Notes under the pieces: model-generated
What the model was told of the DNA's origin: nothing
Databases searched by the model: none
The model's input: the letters and a program-made list of their open reading frames with translations, nothing else
Made by a program: the position numbers and the translations under genes
NCBI GenBank assembly: GCA_013329855.1
Contig: DUJI01000014.1
Span: forward strand, 1-12,241
Length of the DNA stretch: 12,241 bases
Source: Thermoplasmata archaeon
GTDB lineage: Archaea; Thermoplasmatota; Thermoplasmata; RBG-16-68-12
Direction of reading: 5' to 3'
In this document: piece by piece, positions 1 to 6,813 of the stretch
Layout: the number at the start of each line of letters is the position of its first letter
Position numbering within the stretch: position 1 is the first letter of the stretch

Positions 1-445
1 CGGGGTTGAAGAAGTGCATGCCGACCACGCGGTCCGCGCGCTTCGTGACGTTGGCCATCTCCGTGATGCTCAGGGAGGACGTGTTGGACGCGAACACGGT
101 CTCGGGCGCCGCAATCCGGTCCATCTCCGCGTAGATCTCCCGTTTGATCTCCATCTTCTCGAAGACCGCTTCGATGACCACCTGGGCGCCGTCAAGGGCC
201 TCCTTCAGGTCCACGGTGCCGTGGATCTTCGCGACGAGAGCGTCGACCTCCGCCGCGGTCATCTTGCCCTTCTCCACGCGCTTCAGCAGCGGGTCGCGGA
301 TGCGGCGGAAGCCGCCGTCCACGAACTTCTGGTCGATGTCCCGCATGGTGACCCGGTAGCCTGCCGCGGCGCACGTCTGGGCGATGCCCGCCCCCATGGT
401 CCCTGCGCCCATCACTGCGATCTTCCGCACATCCGCGATGTTCAT
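1..445 (-). CDS. 3-hydroxyacyl-CoA dehydrogenase, N-terminal part (cut by left edge)
   Basis: Oxidises 3-hydroxyacyl-CoA to 3-ketoacyl-CoA with NAD+ in beta-oxidation-type pathways. The 148 residues visible hold the NAD-binding Rossmann fold: the glycine motif GAGTMGAG at residues 13-20, an acidic residue D36 at the end of strand 2 (MRDID), and IEAVFE at 91-96. The family's catalytic-region motifs follow: ASNTSS at 119-124 and HFFNP at 144-148, which contains the catalytic His144. The gene continues past base 1, so the C-terminal dimerisation domain, and any fused enoyl-CoA hydratase domain as in many archaeal homologues, cannot be seen. The ATG at 443-445 is chosen because GGGGAG lies 4 bases upstream and the protein begins just before the Rossmann fold. 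It is divergent from the transporter at 546. The family is certain; the substrate (short-chain, branched or hydroxybutyryl) is not. Confidence 0.95.
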   Translation of the reverse strand, partial: MNIADVRKIAVMGAGTMGAGIAQTCAAAGYRVTMRDIDQKFVDGGFRRIRDPLLKRVEKGKMTAAEVDALVAKIHGTVDLKEALDGAQVVIEAVFEKMEIKREIYAEMDRIAAPETVFASNTSSLSITEMANVTKRADRVVGMHFFNP

Positions 446-449
446 CCGA

Positions 450-457
450 CTCCCCTC
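450..457 (-). promoter_or_regulatory. Shine-Dalgarno site of the hydroxyacyl-CoA dehydrogenase
   Basis: On the minus strand this reads GAGGGGAG and ends four bases before the ATG at 445. It supports that start. With the TATA-like box at 484-490 it implies a short leader of about 16 bases. Confidence 0.6.
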
Positions 458-483
458 GGCGACGTGGCGTATCGCGGCAGCGG

Positions 484-490
484 TCAAAAG
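484..490 (-). promoter_or_regulatory. TATA-like box for the hydroxyacyl-CoA dehydrogenase
   Basis: On the minus strand this reads CTTTTGA inside a very GC-rich divergent intergenic stretch. An archaeal start about 26 bases downstream would fall near 461, leaving a short leader that carries the GAGGGGAG site. This is inferred from position and AT content only. Confidence 0.35.
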
Positions 491-513
491 CCCTTGGACG
501 CCCCGGGCGCAGG

Positions 514-523
514 CGTTAGATAG
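514..523 (+). promoter_or_regulatory. TATA-like box for the first EamA transporter
   Basis: GTTAGATAGC is one of two AT-rich patches between the divergent genes. Its centre lies about 27 bases upstream of the GTG at 546, the spacing expected if transcription starts at the start codon (leaderless mRNA). No Shine-Dalgarno site precedes that GTG, which fits. Confidence 0.35.
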
Positions 524-545
524 CGCCGCGCCCCTCCGGGCCTCC

Positions 546-1487
546 GTGGCAGTCGCCCCGGCCCCGAAGACGAGCCCCTACGTGGGCATCTTCCTCGCCG
601 TCGTCTCCGTCTCCTGGGCGTCCATCTTCATCACCTGGAGCACGTCGCCCGCCATCACGATCGCCCTGTACCGCCTCGCCATGGCCACGGCCATCCTGGC
701 CGCCGTCCTGGGCGTGCGCGTCCTCCTCGGGAGGGAGGTCACGCTCCGCCGGCTCCCCCGGCGCGACATGTTCCTGATGGCGGGCATCGGCGCGATCCTG
801 GCGACCCACTTCACCCTGTGGATCTCCTCCCTCAAGGTGCCGCAGGAGAGCATCGCCTCCTCCGTCGTGCTCGTCACGTCCCACCCGCTCATGGTCGGAC
901 TCGTCTCCCACTTTGTCCTCAAGGAGCGGCTGAACAAGTGGATGGCCGTGGGCATCGTCGTCGGATTCAGCGGCGTCATCGTGATCGCCTTCGCGGACTA
1001 CGGCCCGGGGGGCAGCCTCCTCTACGCGAACACGCTCGCATTCCTCGGGGGCATCATGGCCGGAGTCTACTTCCTCGCGGGACGCCGCCTGCGGCAGCGC
1101 GTCGCCCTGCTGGACTACGCCCTCGTCGTGTACGCCTGCGCGACCGCGGTCCTGTTCCTCTACGCGGTCGTGCTGGAGGAGAGCCTGACCCCGGTCGGCA
1201 ACCCGGACACGGAGCTGCTCCTGTTCCTCGCCCTCGCGGTGATCCCGCAGATCGGGGGGCACACGCTCTACAACTGGTCCCTCCGCTGGGTGCCCGCCCC
1301 CGTTGTCAGCCTGAGCCTCGTGGGCGAGCCCGTGGGCGCGAGTCTCCTGGCGTGGGCCATCCTGAATCAGATTCCCACGCTGGGCGTGGGCTTCGGTGCG
1401 GGGCTTGCGCTGCTCGGGATCTACCTCACCGTGTACGGGCAGGGGACGGCCACGCGGGGCATCCTGGCGTCCCGGGACGTCGAGTGA
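546..1487 (+). CDS. EamA/DMT-superfamily membrane transporter
   Basis: A 313-residue polytopic membrane protein of the drug/metabolite transporter superfamily, with two EamA repeats of about five helices each. Hydrophobic segments start at about residues 12, 38, 77, 104, 132, 162, 188, 224, 255 and 278. The typical EamA signature, in which the fourth-helix acidic end (LKERL, 125-129) is followed by GIVVGFSGVIVIA, appears in the first half. The second half repeats it as VGEPVGASLLAW (259-270) followed by GAGLALLGIYL. The reading frame is open back to base 384, but that extension overlaps the divergent gene and has no membrane character. GTG at 546 is the only start codon after 445 that gives a normal N-terminus. 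The substrate cannot be told from sequence; family members export amino acids, metabolites or drugs. The gene is convergent with DNA ligase, 23 bases away. Confidence 0.88.
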   Translation: MAVAPAPKTSPYVGIFLAVVSVSWASIFITWSTSPAITIALYRLAMATAILAAVLGVRVLLGREVTLRRLPRRDMFLMAGIGAILATHFTLWISSLKVPQESIASSVVLVTSHPLMVGLVSHFVLKERLNKWMAVGIVVGFSGVIVIAFADYGPGGSLLYANTLAFLGGIMAGVYFLAGRRLRQRVALLDYALVVYACATAVLFLYAVVLEESLTPVGNPDTELLLFLALAVIPQIGGHTLYNWSLRWVPAPVVSLSLVGEPVGASLLAWAILNQIPTLGVGFGAGLALLGIYLTVYGQGTATRGILASRDVE

Positions 1488-1510
1488 ACTCGCCGCACCG
1501 CATCCAAGGA

Positions 1511-3121
1511 TCAGAGTTCCGCGGGCGCGCGGCCCTTGCGCTCGAACTGCCGCTCGTACAGTTCCTTCAGCCGAGCGTACGTGTCCGCATCCTCGGGCCC
1601 CTTGTCGTCCCGGATCCGAGCGATGCGGGCGAACCGCAGGGCGAAGCCGCTCGGGTAGTGGGGACTCTTCTGGATTTCGTTGTACGCCACCTCAACGACC
1701 ACCTCGGGCCGGACGTGGTACCCCCAGCGCTCCTCGGAGACCGCGAGGGCCTTCATCCGCTCCGTCATGAGGATGAACTCCTCGTCCGTGAGCCCCTTGA
1801 ACGTCTTCCCGATCATCTGGAACCGGCCCGTGGCCGCGTCGCGTACCGCGAGCCAGTAGTTCGAGAGCCAGCCCTGCCTCCGGCCCGAGCCCCACTCCGC
1901 CGCGACGATGACCAGGTCGAGGCGGTCCGCGGGCTTGATCTTGAACCACTTCTTCCCGCGCTTCCCCACGGAGTAGGGGGCATCGAGGGCCTTGGCCATG
2001 AGTCCCTCGTGGCCCTCCTCCAGGGACCGCTGCAGGAACGCCTCGATCTCCCCCTTCGTGCGGGCGATGGTCCGCGGCGTCAGGACGTCGCGCGGAACGA
2101 GGGCCTCGAGCCGCGACCAGCGTTCCCGGTAGGGTGCATCCACGAGGTCCCGGCCGTCCACGGTCAGGAGGTCGAAGAGGAACAGCTTCAGGGGGATCTC
2201 CCGCGACGCTTCCTCGATGCCGTGGACGCGGCGGAAGCGGCGCATGAGGTCCTGGAACGGGAGCGGGCGGCCTCCGTGGTCCACGGCGACCACCTCGCCC
2301 TCCAGGAGGAAACGCGACGCCGGGAGGGACTTGGCGAAGGCGACCAGCTCGGGCAGGCTGTCCGTGACGTCCGTGAGCCGGCGACTGAAGATCCGCACGG
2401 CGTCGCCGTCCCGGTGGATCTGAATCCGGGCGCCGTCCAGCTTGAATTCGATGGCGGTCTCCCCTCCGTGCTCCGTGAGGACGTCGTCCGGGTCCTCGGC
2501 CATCTCGGCCAGCATGGGCTTCACGGGGGAAAGGAGCCGAAGCCCGGCCGATCGGAGGCCCGGGAGTCCCTCGCTCAAGGCGATCTCCGCCACCCGGCCC
2601 AGGTCCCCGAGGAACATGTGGGCGGTCCTCACGTTCTCCGCCGGGAGGTCCGCGGCTTCCGCGATGCCCTCGAGCATGACCCCCTCGTTCACGCCGATCC
2701 GCATCTCGCCAAACAGGATCCGCAGCAGGATGTCGCGGTCCGCGGGGTCCACGCGCCCCAGGAGGGATTCGAGGAGGCGGCGGCGCTCGCGGACGGAGTC
2801 CGGACCGTGGGTCGCGGCAATCGCCGCGAAGGCGCGGGAGGCCTCGAGCACCGTGAGCGGTTCCGCGACGAGGGTGGTCTGTCGCTTCCCTTCGAGGGCC
2901 CGACGCAGGGTCGCCCACCCCACGTTCAGGGCGCGGGCATCCGCCTCCGCAAAGATGCGGCCCACGACGAGATGGACCGCGGGGGCGATCTCCTCCCGCT
3001 GCAGGCTCCGCAGGAACTCCGCGAGCAGGCCGCGCTTCTCCAGGCGCTTCGGCGTGGCCTCGAGGTGACGCGCGAGGCGCGCCAGGGCGGCGAACAGGGT
3101 CTCGGGCGGGGGGGTGGTCAC
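1511..3121 (-). CDS. lig: ATP-dependent DNA ligase (archaeal type)
   Basis: Seals nicks in replication and repair through an enzyme-AMP intermediate. The 536-residue length is close to the usual archaeal size (about 550-600). Residues 1-200 are the helical DNA-binding domain. The adenylation domain carries motif I EFKLDGARIQIHR (225-237) with K227 as the AMP-accepting lysine. The other motifs are III-like LEGEVVAVD (273-281) and FDLLTVDG (316-323), IV EGLMAKA (372-378) and V KWFKIKP (391-397). The OB-fold domain ends with ALRFARIARIRDDK (494-507), which corresponds to motif VI. All nucleotidyltransferase motifs look intact. The frame is open upstream to 4306, but that part lies over the transporter gene. 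GTG at 3121 gives a standard N-terminus and overlaps the transporter stop by four bases (GTGA), suggesting translational coupling. No Shine-Dalgarno site is seen, which is consistent with coupling. Confidence 0.96.
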   Translation of the reverse strand: MTTPPPETLFAALARLARHLEATPKRLEKRGLLAEFLRSLQREEIAPAVHLVVGRIFAEADARALNVGWATLRRALEGKRQTTLVAEPLTVLEASRAFAAIAATHGPDSVRERRRLLESLLGRVDPADRDILLRILFGEMRIGVNEGVMLEGIAEAADLPAENVRTAHMFLGDLGRVAEIALSEGLPGLRSAGLRLLSPVKPMLAEMAEDPDDVLTEHGGETAIEFKLDGARIQIHRDGDAVRIFSRRLTDVTDSLPELVAFAKSLPASRFLLEGEVVAVDHGGRPLPFQDLMRRFRRVHGIEEASREIPLKLFLFDLLTVDGRDLVDAPYRERWSRLEALVPRDVLTPRTIARTKGEIEAFLQRSLEEGHEGLMAKALDAPYSVGKRGKKWFKIKPADRLDLVIVAAEWGSGRRQGWLSNYWLAVRDAATGRFQMIGKTFKGLTDEEFILMTERMKALAVSEERWGYHVRPEVVVEVAYNEIQKSPHYPSGFALRFARIARIRDDKGPEDADTYARLKELYERQFERKGRAPAEL

Positions 3122-4068
3122 GGCAACTTCGGACCATCCGGGCCCGCGGGTTTCAAGGTTTCGCCGGCCCCCGCGGATGCCGACGTCACTGTGCCGCCGA
3201 ACACGTACAGAGCGATCGTGGCGAGGATCATCAGGGCGCCTCCCGCGAGCTGCGTGGCGGTCAGCGGCTCGCCGGGGAACAGGGCGAGGGAGATCAGGAC
3301 GCCCCAGAGGGCCGACGCAGACAGGATGGACCCCGCGCGAATGGCACCGATGACCCGGAGGGCGTGGTAGAACAGGACCTCGGCGACCAGCTCGCCGCCG
3401 AAGGCGATCACGAGGATGAGCCACGCGTCCGGACCGCTCGGCAGGAGGGGCGCGCCGGTCACCAGGAGGACGGGCACCAGGAGGGCCGACCCGAGGAGGA
3501 GCTTGGCGGAAATCATGGGGACGATGCGCGACCGTCGGCTGAGGACCGTGCTGCCGTTGTTGTCCACGCCCCAGAAGAACGTGCCCAGGATGAGCAGGAG
3601 GTTCCCGGGGAGGTACTGCACGGCGGCCAGGTTCCCGACCTCGAGCTGCGTGGTCACCGTGAACGCACCGAACACGATGCCCGCGAGCGCAAGATAGCCA
3701 CGTCGGGTGAGCCGTTCGCCGAGGAACGTGAACGCGATGACCACAGTGAAGACGGACTCCGAGTTGGAGAGCAGGCTCGCGTTCGCGGCCGTCGTCCCCA
3801 CGAGGCCGAAGTAGTAGACCACGGGGGCGGCCACGGCCCCCGCGCAACTGACGAGGACCAGGAGCGGAACGTCCTTCCGGGGGAGACGGTGGCGCGCGAA
3901 CGAGGGGAAGTACAGGAGTCCCGGGAGCACCTGGGACCACAGGGCGATGGTCAGGGGAGGAACGCTCTGTTCCGCGAGCTTGGACAGGTTCGCCCAGAGA
4001 CCGTACAGGAGGGCTGCGACGGAAACCGCCAGGTAGCCGACGACCCGCGCGTCGGACCGAAGCGGCAC
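3118..4068 (-). CDS. EamA/DMT-superfamily membrane transporter, upstream of DNA ligase
   Basis: A 316-residue protein with about ten hydrophobic helices in two EamA halves. The first half contains NSESVFTVVIAFTFLGERL followed by GYLALAGIVFGAFTV, the classic helix-4 and helix-5 pattern. The second half has SASALWGVLISLALFPGEPL followed by LAGGALMILATIALYVFGG. The C-terminal tail of roughly 25 residues is hydrophilic (Ser/Ala/Gly/Pro/Lys). It is not obviously a recent duplicate of the transporter at 546-1487; only the family pattern is shared. The start is GTG, with a TATA-like box centred 26 bases upstream, so the transcript is probably leaderless. Its TGA overlaps the ligase GTG, so the two genes form a two-gene operon, although no functional link between export and DNA ligation is known. 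Substrate unknown. Confidence 0.88.
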   Translation of the reverse strand: MPLRSDARVVGYLAVSVAALLYGLWANLSKLAEQSVPPLTIALWSQVLPGLLYFPSFARHRLPRKDVPLLVLVSCAGAVAAPVVYYFGLVGTTAANASLLSNSESVFTVVIAFTFLGERLTRRGYLALAGIVFGAFTVTTQLEVGNLAAVQYLPGNLLLILGTFFWGVDNNGSTVLSRRSRIVPMISAKLLLGSALLVPVLLVTGAPLLPSGPDAWLILVIAFGGELVAEVLFYHALRVIGAIRAGSILSASALWGVLISLALFPGEPLTATQLAGGALMILATIALYVFGGTVTSASAGAGETLKPAGPDGPKLP

Positions 4069-4090
4069 CCAGTCCGGAAGGCTCGCGAGC

Positions 4091-4100
4091 GTTAAAGAAC
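4091..4100 (-). promoter_or_regulatory. TATA-like box for the transporter-ligase operon
   Basis: On the minus strand this reads GTTCTTTAAC. The TTTAA core is centred 26 bases upstream of the GTG at 4068, the canonical archaeal TATA-to-start distance, so the mRNA probably begins at the start codon. It lies in a compact 68-base divergent promoter region shared with E1-alpha. Confidence 0.5.
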
Positions 4101-4110
4101 TGACGCCGGT

Positions 4111-4123
4111 CGATACACTTAAG
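4111..4123 (+). promoter_or_regulatory. TATA-like box for E1-alpha
   Basis: The AT-rich stretch CGATACACTTAAG lies 14-26 bases before the ATG at 4137, and no Shine-Dalgarno-like sequence lies between. This fits leaderless transcription of the first dehydrogenase unit. The exact core (GATACA or CTTAAG) cannot be decided by eye. Confidence 0.4.
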
Positions 4124-4136
4124 ACCGTCTCGGCCG

Positions 4137-5249
4137 ATGCTTTCGCACCGGCTCCATGCCGCGAGGAAAAACCCCTTGGGAGACATCGTCCGCGTTCTCC
4201 AGGACGACGGGTCCGTCGACCCTTCCGCCGACCCCAATCTCTCCCGGGACGACGCCGTGAGGTTGTACCGCGGCATGACGCTCGAGCGGATCCTCGACAA
4301 CCGCATGCTCGCGCTCCAGCGCCAGGGACGGATCGGCTTCTACGGCCCCTCCGTCGGGCAGGAGGCCGCCATCGTCGGCGCGGCGATGGCCATGGAGCCG
4401 GACGACTGGATCGTGCCCCAGTACCGGGAGCCGGGGGCCGCGCTGCTTCGCGGCATGCCCCTGAAGGACCTCATCTGCCAGTTCATGACGAACGGCGGAG
4501 ACCCGGCGAAGGGGCGGCAGATGCCCTGCCACTACGTGTTCGCGAAGGGGCACTACCTTTCCATCTCGTCGCCCGTCGGAACCCAGATCCCGCACGCCAT
4601 GGGGATCGCCTGGGGGATGAAGCTCCGCAAGGAGCCCGCCGCGGTCCTCGTCTACTTCGGCGACGGGGCGACGAGCACGCCGGACTTCCACGTGGCGATG
4701 AACTTTGCGGGCGTCTACCGCGCGCCCTGCGTGTTCTTCTGCAACAACAACCAGTGGGCCATCTCGCTCCCCGTGTCGCGGCAGACGGCCGGGGCCCCCC
4801 TGGCGGAGAAGGCCCCCGCCTACGGCATGGAAGGCGTCCGCGTGGACGGCATGGACGCCCTCGCCGTGTACGGTGCCGTGCGGCGCGCGGCGAACGCCGC
4901 GAGGAACGGGCAGGGGCCCGCGCTCGTCGAGGCCCTGACGTACCGCTTCGGCCCGCACTCCTCGAGCGACGACCCCTCCCGGTACCGCGACGAGAAGGAG
5001 GTCGCGGTCTGGATGGCTCGCGACCCGCTCGTGCGCCTCCGCCGGTTCCTGGAGGCGCGGGGCTGGTGGGACGAGGGGCGCGAGGCATCCCTGGAGAAGG
5101 AGATCGGCGACGAGATCACCCAGGCCGTGGCCGAGGCGGAGGCCATGCCGCCCGTCCCCGTGGAGACGTTCTTCGAGGACGTGTACGCGGAGCCCACGTG
5201 GAACCTCCGGGAGGAGCTCGGAGAAGCCCGGTCCGTGCGGAGGGGATGA
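4137..5249 (+). CDS. bkdA1: Branched-chain-type 2-oxoacid dehydrogenase E1 component, alpha subunit
   Basis: With the beta subunit it forms the thiamine-diphosphate-dependent E1, which decarboxylates a 2-oxoacid and transfers the acyl group to lipoyl-E2. The 370-residue protein has YRGMTLERILD near residues 44-54 and LQRQGRIGFY at 60-69. The ThDP/Mg motif starts GDGATS at 175-180 and ends at CNNNQWAIS (202-210). The region PHSSSDDPSRYR (273-284) followed by RGWWDEG (308-314) matches the phosphorylation-loop region of branched-chain 2-oxoacid dehydrogenase E1-alpha better than that of pyruvate dehydrogenase. The characterised archaeal relative is the complex of Thermoplasma acidophilum, which prefers branched-chain oxoacids. 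The ATG at 4137 is the first start after the promoter. The TPR gene follows 4 bases after the stop, and E1-beta comes next. Confidence 0.96.
   Translation: MLSHRLHAARKNPLGDIVRVLQDDGSVDPSADPNLSRDDAVRLYRGMTLERILDNRMLALQRQGRIGFYGPSVGQEAAIVGAAMAMEPDDWIVPQYREPGAALLRGMPLKDLICQFMTNGGDPAKGRQMPCHYVFAKGHYLSISSPVGTQIPHAMGIAWGMKLRKEPAAVLVYFGDGATSTPDFHVAMNFAGVYRAPCVFFCNNNQWAISLPVSRQTAGAPLAEKAPAYGMEGVRVDGMDALAVYGAVRRAANAARNGQGPALVEALTYRFGPHSSSDDPSRYRDEKEVAVWMARDPLVRLRRFLEARGWWDEGREASLEKEIGDEITQAVAEAEAMPPVPVETFFEDVYAEPTWNLREELGEARSVRRG
5239..5245 (+). promoter_or_regulatory. Shine-Dalgarno site of the TPR gene
   Basis: GGAGGGG sits inside the last codons of E1-alpha and ends eight bases before the GTG at 5254. 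It decides that start over the ATG at 5246, which is in a different frame. Confidence 0.65.
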
Positions 5250-5253
5250 TCCC

Positions 5254-5835
5254 GTGCCGAAGAAGGGGCCTGCCGCACCGAGAGCCGCACCGCCCACGGG
5301 GGGCAGCGCGGTCGCGAGAGCCCACGAGCTCTTCAAGCAGGGACGGACCGGGGAGGCCCTGGCCCTCGTCCGGCCGCTGATCCAGCGGAACGACGTCGTG
5401 GATCCGGAGGCGGCCGCCCTGGCGGCGGCGTGTCTGGGCTCGGAGGGAAAGCACATGGAGGCCGCGCGGATCGACCAGATGGTCTGCGACGCGAATCCGT
5501 CGAACCCTCAAGGCTGGAGCAGCCTGGGGTACGACCTCCTCAACGCGGGCGACTTGGAGGCCGCCCTGGACGCCTACGGCCGCGCCCTCGAACTCGAGCC
5601 GGGCCGGGCGAGCGCCCACTACAACGTCGCACGGATCGCGGCGAGAATGGGCAACAAACCTAAAGCGATCGAGCATTTCGTGAAGGCCGTGGAGCTCCAG
5701 TCGGACTACGTCGACCGCCTCGACGAGGATCCGGACCTGCGCCCCCTGAAGGACGACCCGGACCTCCAGGACCGGTTGCCCGGGCAGTCGGCGGATCCGG
5801 ACCCGTACGCGGAGTACTACGCCAGCGAGTCGTGA
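5254..5835 (+). CDS. TPR-repeat protein between E1-alpha and E1-beta
   Basis: A 193-residue soluble protein made mostly of tetratricopeptide helices. A low-complexity Ala/Pro N-terminus (1-20) is followed by helical pairs at about 18-45 and 52-83. The clearest TPR is at about 86-119 (PQGWSSLGYDLLNAGDLEAA, then YGRALELEP), and another is at 120-152 (AHYNVARIAARMGNKPKAIE, then KAVEL). The tail is acidic (DEDPDLRPLKDDPDL, 157-171, then DPDPYAEYYASES). No catalytic motif or membrane segment is seen. TPR proteins usually mediate protein-protein contacts, so a role in assembly or localisation of the E1 heterotetramer is an inference from position only. It sits 4 bases after E1-alpha and 6 bases before E1-beta, so it is co-transcribed with both. 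The third-position GC bias matches the neighbours. Confidence 0.88.
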   Translation: MPKKGPAAPRAAPPTGGSAVARAHELFKQGRTGEALALVRPLIQRNDVVDPEAAALAAACLGSEGKHMEAARIDQMVCDANPSNPQGWSSLGYDLLNAGDLEAALDAYGRALELEPGRASAHYNVARIAARMGNKPKAIEHFVKAVELQSDYVDRLDEDPDLRPLKDDPDLQDRLPGQSADPDPYAEYYASES

Positions 5836-5841
5836 GCGCGC

Positions 5842-6813
5842 ATGACCCAGATGACCATGGTCCAGGCGATCAACAATGCCCTCCGGGAGGAGATGCGGCG
5901 GGACGACCGCGTGGTCGTCCTCGGCGAGGACATCGGGAAGAACGGAGGCGTCTTCCGGTGCACGGAAGGCCTGATCGACGAGTTCCCCGACCGCGTGTTC
6001 GACACCCCCCTCGCGGAGTCCGGGATCATCGGGAGCGCAATCGGCATGGCCCTGTACGGCCTGCGTCCCGTCCCCGAGATCCAGTTCATGGACTTCATCT
6101 ATCCCGCGTTCGACCAGATCGTCTCGGAGGCCGCGAAGATGCGGTACCGGAGCGGCGGGCAGTACACGGTCCCCATGACCATACGCACGCCCTACGGCGG
6201 CGGGATCCGCGGAGGCCACTACCACTCCCAGTCCAGCGAGGCCTACTTCACCCACACCCCGGGACTCAAGGTCGTCGTGCCATCCACGCCGAGCGACGCG
6301 AAGGGGCTCCTGACGTCGTCCATCCGCGACCCGGACCCCGTGCTCTTCCTGGAGCCCAAGAAGCTGTACCGCGCGTTCCGAGAGGACGTGCCCGAGGGCG
6401 AGCATACGGTCCCCCTGGGCCAGGCCCTCGTCCGCCGCGAGGGGAAGGACGTCTCCCTGTTCGCCTGGGGCTACATGTCCCAGGTGTGTTTGGACGCCGC
6501 GACGAAGGCCGCGGGGAAGGGGATCGAGGCCGAGGTGGTCGACCTCCGGACCCTCGTCCCGCTCGACGTGGACGCCGTGCTGGCCTCCGTGAAGAAGACG
6601 GGGCGTGCGGTCGTCGTCTACGAGGCGCCGCGGACGGGCGGCTACGGCGGGGCGATCAGCGCGCTGCTCGCGGAGAGGGCGATCGAGTACCTCCGCGGCC
6701 CCATCGTGCGCGTGGCAGGATTCGACACCCCGTTCCCCTACGCCCTGGAAGACGTCTACATGCCCAGCGCGGACCGCGTCTTCGCGGGCATCGACAAGGT
6801 CATGGCCTTCTAG
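5842..6813 (+). CDS. bkdA2: Branched-chain-type 2-oxoacid dehydrogenase E1 component, beta subunit
   Basis: Partner of E1-alpha; its N-terminal half supplies the aminopyrimidine side of the ThDP site. The 323-residue length is typical. Visible motifs are VVLGEDIGKNGGVFR (25-39) and FDTPLAESGIIG (53-64) with E59 as the conserved glutamate that activates ThDP. Also present are EIQFMDFIYPAFDQI (79-93), GGHYHSQSSEA (124-134) with the conserved active-site histidine region, and PGLKVVVPSTPSDAKGLL (140-157). The transketolase C-terminal domain begins around 190 and includes VVDLRTLVPLD (232-242) and VAGFDTPFP (291-299). The ATG at 5842 is used; a second ATG at 5850-5855 could serve, and no strong Shine-Dalgarno site separates them. 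The final 14 bases overlap the convergent V4R gene. Confidence 0.96.
   Translation: MTQMTMVQAINNALREEMRRDDRVVVLGEDIGKNGGVFRCTEGLIDEFPDRVFDTPLAESGIIGSAIGMALYGLRPVPEIQFMDFIYPAFDQIVSEAAKMRYRSGGQYTVPMTIRTPYGGGIRGGHYHSQSSEAYFTHTPGLKVVVPSTPSDAKGLLTSSIRDPDPVLFLEPKKLYRAFREDVPEGEHTVPLGQALVRREGKDVSLFAWGYMSQVCLDAATKAAGKGIEAEVVDLRTLVPLDVDAVLASVKKTGRAVVVYEAPRTGGYGGAISALLAERAIEYLRGPIVRVAGFDTPFPYALEDVYMPSADRVFAGIDKVMAF

Noticed and set aside
384..545. N-terminal extension of the first EamA transporter
   Set aside because: It overlaps the divergent hydroxyacyl-CoA dehydrogenase and its promoter, and adds no membrane or domain character.
818..3370. Long plus-strand open frame of 850 codons running through the transporter end and antisense to DNA ligase
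   Set aside because: Translation is Arg/Gly/Pro/His-rich with no domain. It lies antisense to a ligase with all its motifs; long spurious frames are expected in GC-rich DNA.
3122..4306. In-frame upstream extension of DNA ligase to 931 codons
   Set aside because: The extension lies over the EamA transporter in another frame, has low-complexity Arg/Pro/Gly sequence, and the ligase starts normally at 3121.
4119..5456. Minus-strand frame of 445 codons opposite E1-alpha
   Set aside because: Antisense to a clearly conserved gene; sequence is repetitive His/Arg/Gly/Val without a family match.
5116..6405. Minus-strand frame of 429 codons opposite the TPR and E1-beta genes
   Set aside because: Spurious antisense frame caused by high third-position GC; no recognisable domain.
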